Shown one piece after another: positions 7,391 to 11,883 of a DNA stretch of 11,883 nt. The DNA comes from JADFNO01 sp965369945 (GTDB lineage Bacteria > Planctomycetota > Phycisphaerae > Phycisphaerales > SM1A02), in NCBI GenBank assembly GCA_965369945.1, contig CBDUST010000123.1:1-11883 (forward strand). The letters are read 5' to 3'. The position numbers and the translations under genes are program-made. A model generated the notes under the pieces. The model did not search any database and was not told the DNA's origin. It was given only the letters and a program-made list of their open reading frames with translations. Each line of letters starts with the position of its first letter. Positions within the stretch are counted from its first letter, which is position 1.

Positions 7391-8032
7391 ATGAGCCACG
7401 ATCCCAACGTGGGCACGTACATGGGAAGTTTCCTCTCAGAACATACCGCAGAATTCGTTCTCGCGCCTCGCGCGGCAGAGGTTTTCTCATCCTACGCCGC
7501 CGCAGCGATTCCAATCTACTACTGGGCGAGCCGGGAAGGCAGTCGCCTCGCACTGGAGAGCTCTCCGGATACTCATATTCGAGTAGTGAGCATCTTTGCA
7601 CGCCGGCCAAAGGTGGAGAGAACCGTGCCCGACAGGATCACTGCAAAGCTGAATGCCCAACTGTTTCGCTACTCGGTCGCAGCTGAGGCGGTCGGGATAC
7701 CCACTCTTGCCGGTTTTCCACTCGTAGCTTCGCTCCGAGAACTCCGTCAAACCTGTCGCTGTATGTGGTTTCGGCTACATGGGGCCTCGGTAATGGATGT
7801 GGAGATCCTAATGGATCTGGAGGGACAGTGCATCGAGCCCCGCCAGATACGCGAGTTGACGGGGCCTACTGAACTTGAGGCTCTCGCGGACGATGTAGTC
7901 CAGGCGGCAGCCATCCTCGAATGGGGGAATGCGCTAGAGGCCCTAAGGCAGTTGCGGTGGGTTGAGCCGGACCACGGATACATGACATTTCGTGGCGGAT
8001 ACAAGCCCTTTCAGGTGCTTCTTCTGCAATGA
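7391..8032 (+). CDS. Protein of unknown function, 213 aa, divergent from the winged-helix gene
   Basis: I do not recognise a named family, though the N-terminus (VGTYMGSFL, then an AAIPIYYW segment) has the look of a conserved protein. The fold appears alpha/beta: strands near 60-70 (IRVVSIFARRP), 100-112 (GIPTLAGFPLV) and 120-142, then a helical C-terminal half with a charged, Leu-rich segment and a short aromatic tail (GGYKPFQVLLLQ). There is no signal peptide and no transmembrane helix; the Ala-rich stretch near 35-42 is too short. The ATG at 7391 follows a weak GGAAAAA. Sharing its upstream region with the winged-helix gene suggests co-regulation. It is the outermost gene of the putative four-gene unit. 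Confidence 0.82.
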   Translation: MSHDPNVGTYMGSFLSEHTAEFVLAPRAAEVFSSYAAAAIPIYYWASREGSRLALESSPDTHIRVVSIFARRPKVERTVPDRITAKLNAQLFRYSVAAEAVGIPTLAGFPLVASLRELRQTCRCMWFRLHGASVMDVEILMDLEGQCIEPRQIRELTGPTELEALADDVVQAAAILEWGNALEALRQLRWVEPDHGYMTFRGGYKPFQVLLLQ

Positions 8033-8097
8033 AAGAGCGATTGGATGGGCCATGGGCGATCGATGATGTCGTGCCTTCGGATGCTTCCTCGTCCTGC

Positions 8098-8103
8098 TAG
8101 AAT
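8098..8103 (+). promoter_or_regulatory. Possible -10 box of the ribbon-helix-helix gene
   Basis: TAGAAT lies only 6 nt before the ATG at 8110, so if it is used the message would be leaderless or nearly so. No good -35 hexamer is seen at 16-18 nt upstream and there is no Shine-Dalgarno, which fits a leaderless start but does not prove it. Confidence 0.35.
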
Positions 8104-8109
8104 CCGGCC

Positions 8110-8301
8110 ATGAGTGTTTTTGAAGACCCGCCGAGACGGGACAAGCAGTTACTGATTCGGCTCACCGCTCAAGAAAAGCTGCGGCTGGAAAAAGCTGCGG
8201 AAAAACGCCGCATCACGGCGGCAGAACTGATCCGCCGCGCGGTACATGCCTATCTAGAGTCGAAGAAGAAAAAAAAGGTGAAACGAAAGAAGAAGACTTG
8301 A
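8110..8301 (+). CDS. Ribbon-helix-helix DNA-binding protein, 63 aa
   Basis: Seen: a short N-terminal strand (KQLLIRLT, residues 13-20) followed by two helices (about 21-33 and 37-52, ITAAELIRRAVHAYLE), the CopG/Arc ribbon-helix-helix pattern. Such dimers bind palindromic DNA through the paired strand. The tail from residue 53 is almost all Lys and Arg and includes an A8 run (8269-8276) that could be slippage-prone; it may add non-specific DNA affinity. Family members are often antitoxins or plasmid and phage repressors, but the next gene is not an obvious toxin. Its stop overlaps the -35 box of the next promoter, and a 20-bp palindrome lies just downstream, so it may repress the following gene. 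Confidence 0.83.
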   Translation: MSVFEDPPRRDKQLLIRLTAQEKLRLEKAAEKRRITAAELIRRAVHAYLESKKKKKVKRKKKT

Positions 8302-8336
8302 CAAGACCGTTGTTGTGATATACAAGACAGTATATC
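8298..8336 (+). promoter_or_regulatory. Promoter with overlapping palindromic operator
   Basis: A perfect -35 TTGACA (8298-8303) and a 4/6 -10 TATACA (8319-8324, spacer 15) overlap a perfect 7-6-7 palindrome, GATATAC-AAGACA-GTATATC (8317-8336). Repressor binding there would block the -10 region. The promoter would drive the 173-aa gene starting at 8430. The adjacent ribbon-helix-helix protein is the natural candidate ligand. The palindrome is seen; promoter activity is inferred. Confidence 0.6.
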
Positions 8337-8370
8337 GACGATTGGCGTCGTGCCGATCGACAATTCAAGT

Positions 8371-8399
8371 GCCCCCGCGCTGAGCTAACAGCCGGGGGC
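8371..8399 (+). other. Stable leader hairpin before the 173-aa gene
   Basis: GCCCCCG (8371-8377) pairs with CGGGGGC (8393-8399), and after a bulged C GCTG (8379-8382) pairs with CAGC (8389-8392), leaving a 6-nt AGCTAA loop. It sits between the promoter and the Shine-Dalgarno at 8417. No T-run follows, so leader structure or attenuation is likelier than termination. Confidence 0.6.
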
Positions 8400-8429
8400 G
8401 TGGATCGAACTCGGTTAGGAGTCCGACCG

Positions 8430-8951
8430 ATGAACACTGTAGCTGCATTTGCCCGTACCGGTGTGCCCCAGGAATCTCCCGGGGCGCAAAACCTTCCAAC
8501 ACAACCGTTTATGGCTACACACGAAGGGGGAACGCTTTCTGTTGATCCGCACGAACCGGGGCGACACGCCCCGGCTCACTCAGAGGGGCGCGAAGCGCTG
8601 TGTAAAGAACTCACGGGATTGACTGTCCGTGAAGCATCGATCTCCGTCGGCAAGTATCTCAACCGATACTGGCACTCAATCCTCGAAGTCGATTCACTCC
8701 TGCGAGCAGCATTGCTGCCCATCAAGGAGTGCACGCCTAAACGCCTCCAGCACTGCATGACCGTCCTGGTCCGCAGATATCCCGATCCACGCGGCATACA
8801 CCGCTGGGTCAATCGTCTCATGCGAAAACTCGTGCCGATCCTGGATTGGTCAGTTGTGCTGGCGTACGCGCGCTTCGCTGACCCGGCGATCGCAGAACAC
8901 ACGCTATCCCCCTCCCCCGGAAGGCTCGCCCCCGAAACGCGCGGAAGCTAG
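8430..8951 (+). CDS. Hypothetical protein, 173 aa
   Basis: Not recognised. AGGAG at 8417-8421 lies 8 nt before the ATG at 8430 and supports this start over the GTG at 8400. The first 50 residues are Pro/Gly/His-rich and probably disordered. Residues about 55-150 look helical and basic with several Trp and Arg residues (GKYLNRYWHSILEVDSLLR, RRYPDPRGIHRWVNRLMRK), possibly nucleic-acid-binding. The last 20 residues are again Pro/Ser/Gly-rich. A perfect 8-bp inverted repeat (8556-8574) lies inside the coding sequence. Promoter and hairpin upstream and terminator downstream suggest a single-gene unit, perhaps from a phage satellite or plasmid, but no homology supports that. Confidence 0.65.
   Translation: MNTVAAFARTGVPQESPGAQNLPTQPFMATHEGGTLSVDPHEPGRHAPAHSEGREALCKELTGLTVREASISVGKYLNRYWHSILEVDSLLRAALLPIKECTPKRLQHCMTVLVRRYPDPRGIHRWVNRLMRKLVPILDWSVVLAYARFADPAIAEHTLSPSPGRLAPETRGS
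8556..8574. repeat. Perfect inverted repeat, 8-bp stem and 3-nt loop, within the 173-aa gene
   Basis: CCGGGGCG-ACA-CGCCCCGG is exactly self-complementary. The related string CCGGGGCG also occurs at about 8479-8486. It has the same geometry (8-3-8) as the hairpin at 4352-4370 but a different sequence. It may be a DNA site or an mRNA hairpin. Confidence 0.65.
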
Positions 8952-8979
8952 ACCTTCCTAGTAGAGATCAATTCCTTTT

Positions 8980-9021
8980 CCCCGCCTCCGAGAGTTGGGA
9001 CGTTCCGGGGGTGGGGGTTTT
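8980..9021 (+). terminator. Likely intrinsic terminator after the 173-aa gene
   Basis: An 11-bp stem (8980-8990 with 9006-9016, including two G-T wobbles) with a 15-nt loop is followed by G and TTTT at 9018-9021. It lies 28 bp past the stop of the 173-aa gene and 28 bp before the next start, so it should separate the two or attenuate the second. The T-run is short. Confidence 0.55.
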
Positions 9022-9049
9022 ATCTCACAACATTTGCTGGGGGTTAGCG

Positions 9050-9454
9050 ATGGCCAAGATCAAACGGAAGGCGAAGTCAGGGCCGACGGTGCGTGTGCCG
9101 TGTGGGTTGCTGCTTGATATCGAAGATGAGATCAACGATCTCACCGAGGCGCTTGGGTGTCTTAGTGAGCTTCGGATGATGAGTTCAACGATGCGCGACA
9201 TTATCGAGCCGCCGCGGGCTGACAGGGTGCCGACGAGTGCTGATCGGATTGGGCAATGTGCGCTGAAGTTATTCAACCGGCGACTGGACAAGCACCTCGA
9301 CTCGGCCGCCAAGGCATTTGTCAACAACCAATCGGGCATGGTGAGTCCAACCGATCTCGCTGAGGCGGCGGAAATGATCCCGGCTGCTGTGCGGTGGCGT
9401 TTGTATCGCCTGGAAGCGTTGATCGGCTTGCTCAAAGAACAGAAGCCGACGTAG
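9050..9454 (+). CDS. Hypothetical all-helical protein, 134 aa
   Basis: Not recognised. After a basic N-terminus (MAKIKRKAK) it appears entirely alpha-helical: an acidic helix near 18-50 (LLDIEDEINDLTEALGCL), a linker with IEPPRADRVPTSADR, and helices near 64-92, 100-110 and 113-130. There is no signal peptide or membrane span. The ATG at 9050 is preferred to the GTG at 9011, which lies in the terminator hairpin; the Shine-Dalgarno is only a loose G-run ending about 5 nt before the ATG. A frame with consistent hydrophobic periodicity supports coding. The gene is followed by a convergent ArsR-like gene with a 76-bp gap. Confidence 0.7.
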   Translation: MAKIKRKAKSGPTVRVPCGLLLDIEDEINDLTEALGCLSELRMMSSTMRDIIEPPRADRVPTSADRIGQCALKLFNRRLDKHLDSAAKAFVNNQSGMVSPTDLAEAAEMIPAAVRWRLYRLEALIGLLKEQKPT

Positions 9455-9530
9455 TAGCTGCGTACGCACATCTCGACCAACACCTCCGGCGATCGCGCAT
9501 CCGACCAGTACGACTCCCTTTCACCGAGGG

Positions 9531-9908
9531 TCAACCCAAAACGACCGACGGCCTGTCGATCGGTCGAAGAAGGCGTAGGGCAACGTTGCCGCCACCTTGC
9601 ATGCTGACGCGAAGATCAACCATGTCCCCGTTCCGTTGCACCGAAACGATCTTGCTCAGCTGGTAAATGCGCTTGCAATGGCGCTGCTCCACCGTGGCCA
9701 TCCTACCCTCGGTAAGGCGCCGAAGGTTGCGTCTGGCCGTCGACGGCGCGCATCGCAGCCGCGCAGCGAGTGCCGACGCATCCGCCGGCTTAGTGGCCAG
9801 GTCGATGAGCATGTTGCAGCGCAGATCGCTCCCCAGCAGGCGGAGGATCGACCGCAACGCTTCGACGTTTCGGATTGGCGACCGCCAGTTCTTGGGCCGC
9901 TGTGTCAT
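9531..9908 (-). CDS. ArsR-like winged-helix transcriptional regulator, 125 aa
   Basis: Seen: LLGSDLRCNMLIDLATKP (residues 24-41), then a helix-turn-helix at 44-67 with a recognition helix around CAPSTARRNLRRL, and a wing leading to IYQLSK (81-86). This resembles ArsR-type regulators, which sense ligands or act as repressors. There is no obvious metal site; Cys31, Cys53 and Cys78 are present but not in a known cluster. The C-terminal 40 residues look like beta strands. The ATG at 9908 is chosen because GGGAGGA (9914-9920) lies 5 nt upstream; the longer start at 9932 has no suitable site. It is divergent from the XRE gene across 217 bp. Confidence 0.75.
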   Translation of the reverse strand: MTQRPKNWRSPIRNVEALRSILRLLGSDLRCNMLIDLATKPADASALAARLRCAPSTARRNLRRLTEGRMATVEQRHCKRIYQLSKIVSVQRNGDMVDLRVSMQGGGNVALRLLRPIDRPSVVLG

Positions 9909-10077
9909 CGCGATCCTCCCGTCTCGAATCATCCTCTCGCCACTGCGTTATTTGCCATAGCGAACGATCCTCTCGCAAACGTCTCATCTCTCAGGAGTCA
10001 GGAATCCTCTTATACCATCCTACCGATCGAGTTGGCTCAAACAAACCGTACGCAGCGGGACTCGCGAAGCACGACTC

Positions 10078-10134
10078 TGCGCCCAAACTGGGCGCACCGG
10101 TCTCGGATTATAGCCTGCGCCCGATATGGGCACA
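10078..10134 (+). promoter_or_regulatory. Two inverted-repeat operators over the XRE promoter
   Basis: TGCGCCC-N5-GGGCGCA (10078-10096) is perfect. A second copy, TGCGCCC-N5-GGGCACA (10116-10134), has one mismatch and contains the ATG at 10126. The two start 38 bp apart. A -10-like TATAGC (10109-10114) lies between them, with a weak -35 inside the first copy. This arrangement is typical of XRE/Cro-type autoregulation. With that -10, transcription would begin at or close to the ATG, giving a leaderless message. Confidence 0.75.
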
Positions 10135-10359
10135 AGACCTCAGCACTCACCCAAGTACCGCCGTCTCTGCAAGCTCTTGCGGGCCTACCGCGCACAGTCC
10201 GAACTGACCCAACGCGCCTTGGCGTTGCGCCTCCGACAACCGCACTCATACGTCTACAAGGTCGAGCATGGAGAGCGACGGATTGATCCCGTCGAATTCG
10301 TTGCCTGGTGCAGGGCGTGCAGGGTCGATCCGGCCGAGGCGATCGGCGCAATCGGGTAG
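10126..10359 (+). CDS. XRE/Cro-family helix-turn-helix regulator, 77 aa
   Basis: Seen: a complete Cro/C1-type helix-turn-helix over residues about 14-68, with the typical ELTQRALALRL ... HSYVYKVEHGERRIDPVEF pattern, where SYVYKVEHG is the recognition region. At 77 aa it is a bare DNA-binding domain with no sensor domain, as in phage or toxin-antitoxin regulators. No Shine-Dalgarno precedes the ATG, and the second of two matching operators covers the start codon, so it probably represses itself. No partner toxin is seen. The next 480 bp hold no clear gene. Confidence 0.88.
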   Translation: MGTRPQHSPKYRRLCKLLRAYRAQSELTQRALALRLRQPHSYVYKVEHGERRIDPVEFVAWCRACRVDPAEAIGAIG

Positions 10360-10858
10360 CTGCGCGGGCTTGCCCTCATATTCATAAAGGAGAGTCGGCA
10401 AATCTCCATCGCCACTGCCCGCGCGCCGCTTGAGCGTGAACCGATCTCTGTCCTATACCCGTCGTTCGTCCAATCTGACAAGATAGGAAGGGGCTTTTCG
10501 AGCGACAGGTTGATTGCCGGCCAACCGGTCAGTCGCCACGATCGCGTTTGGTCGGGTCTAGCGTGATCCTTATATAATGGTAACATTGCGATCCAGCGCA
10601 GCTTGCCGCACGGCTTCGCGATGCCAGGCTTTGAGACGCTCAGCGGCGCATTGACTCACAGCACTACGATCCCCCTTTCCCCCTCGGCCGGTCGCCTCAC
10701 CGTGACTGGCCGCGGTTTTCTTATCTTCATCGCTGGGACTAAGTCGACCAAGCGTGGATGACCGCCGCGAGATCTGGGCCGTCAGCGGCACGTCCGGCAG
10801 CGCCCTCCCGTTTCCTTTAAGTGCGCGACCGCCAACCTGGAGAATGGTCGCAACATTC
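10360..10858. other. Structured intergenic region without a convincing gene
   Basis: About 500 bp. Seen: a perfect 8-bp inverted repeat GCGCGGGC (10362-10369) and GCCCGCGC (10417-10424) enclosing a small stem GGAGA/TCTCC (10389-10407); a 6-bp repeat TCCTAT (10451-10456) and ATAGGA (10483-10488); and a consensus -10 box at 10573-10578. A 46-codon frame (10621-10761) has no Shine-Dalgarno and resembles nothing known. The region could hold a small RNA or the long leader of the ATPase gene. Confidence 0.45.
10548..10578 (+). promoter_or_regulatory. Possible promoter with consensus -10 TATAAT
   Basis: TATAAT (10573-10578) matches the sigma-70 -10 exactly. TTGGTC (10548-10553) is a partial -35 with a long 19-bp spacer. 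Transcription would start near 10585, giving a leader of about 270 nt ahead of the ATPase gene. Confidence 0.45.
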
Positions 10859-11883
10859 ATGCCATCGATCGTGACGGATACCAAACCTCTCTCCGAGGAG
10901 TTCCTCCCCGCCGCGTTTCCGGGGCGGGAGGGGCAGTTGAAAGAGCTCTTGGAACAGGTCGCTCCACGGAGCAAGGAGTGGCGGCCGAACCATCTCTGGA
11001 TCCATGGCCCGCCGGGATCGGGGAAGAGTTCGACCGTCCGCAAAGTGCTCGGGCAGCTCGAAGATCAGCAGGTCAAGACCGCGTACGTCAACTGCTGGAG
11101 CGCACAGACCTTCTACGCCGTACTGGAGACCGTCTTCCAGGAGTTGCGGGCACTGGTCGCGGAGATGCGAGATGTCTCGTTCAAGTTCGACCGTCTGGGT
11201 CGGATCGCCAAGGACCAGCGTCTGGTCATCGTTCTCGACGAAGTGGATCAGATGTTCCTCAAGGAGCGGAACGCCGCGCTCTACAATCTAGCCCGTCTGG
11301 ATCATTCGGGGGTCGTTGCCCTCAGCCAGAGTCGGCAGGGATACCTGGAGCTCGATCCCCGTGTCAAGTCGCGGTTGCTGCCGTTCTTCCTTGAATTCAC
11401 CGCGTACAGCGTCGAGCAGTTGGTCCAGATCCTTGAAGCCCGGGCCCAGCAAAGCCTCGAAACAGAAGCGTGGTGCCGCAAGGACCTTGAAGTCATCGCC
11501 ACGCAGAGCAACGGCGATGCCCGCGTCGCGATTCAGACCCTGCGGACTGCAGCGTACCGAGCGGACAAGGGCCGGGGATCGCAGATCCGTCCGACGGATA
11601 TCGAAGAAGGCCTGCGATCCACGAGCAGTCTGCGTCGGCGCTACGCGCTGAAGTCCCTGTCGGAGCAGCACCGACTACTGCATCATCTCGTCAAGGATGC
11701 CGGTGTCATCAGCACCATCGAACTCTGGAATCGGTACCGAGAAGCGGCACGCAAGCACGAGATGGAGCCGATGGCGCGTCGGACGTTCACGCACTACAAG
11801 CAGCAACTCATCGCCAACCGATTGCTGAACGAGCGAGCGGGACCCGGACGGCGGAATGTCCGATTCCTGGAGGTGATCGAATG
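10859..11883 (+). CDS. Orc1/Cdc6-like AAA+ ATPase, reaching the window edge
   Basis: Seen: an entry motif PAAFPGREGQ (17-26); Walker A GPPGSGKS (50-57); Walker B LVIVLDEVD with Asp127-Glu128; a sensor 1 strand VVALSQS where the usual Asn appears replaced by Gln; LDPRVKSRL; sensor 2 GDAR (219-222, Arg222) followed by VAIQTLR; then a C-terminal winged helix from about 255. Domain order and motifs are those of Orc1/Cdc6 proteins, replication-origin binders and helicase loaders of archaea and eukaryotes. The bacterial role is unclear; near restriction genes it could be an accessory ATPase. There are 341 codons, a normal length, and the last two bases are TG, so a TGA stop overlapping a new ATG at 11881 is likely. 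Start choice is uncertain: an in-frame ATG at 10844 sits too close to its GGAGA, and 10859 too far. Confidence 0.9.
   Translation, partial: MPSIVTDTKPLSEEFLPAAFPGREGQLKELLEQVAPRSKEWRPNHLWIHGPPGSGKSSTVRKVLGQLEDQQVKTAYVNCWSAQTFYAVLETVFQELRALVAEMRDVSFKFDRLGRIAKDQRLVIVLDEVDQMFLKERNAALYNLARLDHSGVVALSQSRQGYLELDPRVKSRLLPFFLEFTAYSVEQLVQILEARAQQSLETEAWCRKDLEVIATQSNGDARVAIQTLRTAAYRADKGRGSQIRPTDIEEGLRSTSSLRRRYALKSLSEQHRLLHHLVKDAGVISTIELWNRYREAARKHEMEPMARRTFTHYKQQLIANRLLNERAGPGRRNVRFLEVIE

Noticed and set aside
8110..8951. Toxin-antitoxin pair of the RHH gene and the 173-aa gene
   Set aside because: The genes are 128 bp apart with a separate promoter, and the 173-aa protein shows no toxin motif.
9025..9534. 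169-codon minus-strand frame opposite the 134-aa gene
   Set aside because: Ser/Arg-rich antisense composition, no upstream signal; the plus frame has better helical periodicity.
9597..10286. 229-codon plus-strand frame
   Set aside because: It is antisense to the ArsR-like gene and overlaps the XRE gene in another frame, with no recognisable domain.
10621..10761. 46-codon plus-strand frame downstream of the TATAAT box
   Set aside because: It has no Shine-Dalgarno and no similarity to anything known; too short to accept without conservation.
10570..11043. 157-codon minus-strand frame
   Set aside because: It is antisense to the Orc1/Cdc6 Walker A region and has shadow-like Ser/Arg/Gly composition.

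Overview
By eye the window is moderately GC-rich (roughly 55-60%). Some genes have good Shine-Dalgarno sequences (787-794, 5432-5436, 9914-9920) and there are ATGA stop/start overlaps, which suggests a bacterium. One gene, an Orc1/Cdc6-type AAA+ ATPase at the right end, belongs to a family better known from archaea. The species cannot be named from the sequence. The content is typical of an accessory or defence island: restriction, a protein kinase, nuclease-like proteins, many small DNA-binding regulators and several orphan genes. No integrase, transposase, tRNA, rRNA or CRISPR array was seen.

Left block (1-4254, all plus strand): the 3' part of a zinc-ribbon protein with a HEPN ribonuclease motif (R-H-x3-H) overlaps by 4 nt a complete type I restriction HsdR subunit. 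A 68-residue Cys/His-rich protein follows. HsdM and HsdS are not in the window. The HEPN protein may be a second-line effector of the restriction locus, as the HEPN proteins PrrC and RloC are in other type I loci. That is inference.

Central block (4514-8032): four genes that may form an undescribed functional unit. They are a Ser/Thr-kinase-like protein lacking the usual beta-3 lysine, a translationally coupled 395-residue protein of unknown function, a minus-strand protein combining a winged helix with a PD-(D/E)xK-like nuclease signature, and a divergent 213-residue orphan. The second and third genes converge and overlap by exactly 4 nt. The third and fourth diverge across a 92-bp promoter region bracketed by an 11-bp perfect inverted repeat.

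Right-centre block (8032-10359): small genes and regulatory DNA. These are a ribbon-helix-helix protein with a Lys-rich tail, a promoter with a palindromic operator, two orphan proteins (173 and 134 aa) separated by a likely terminator, an ArsR-like regulator on the minus strand, and a 77-residue XRE regulator with two near-identical inverted-repeat operators at its own promoter.

Right end (10360-11883): about 500 bp without a convincing gene but with inverted repeats and a consensus -10 box, then the Orc1/Cdc6-like ATPase. It is essentially full length, and its stop codon probably falls at the window edge, where a following gene may start with ATG at 11881.
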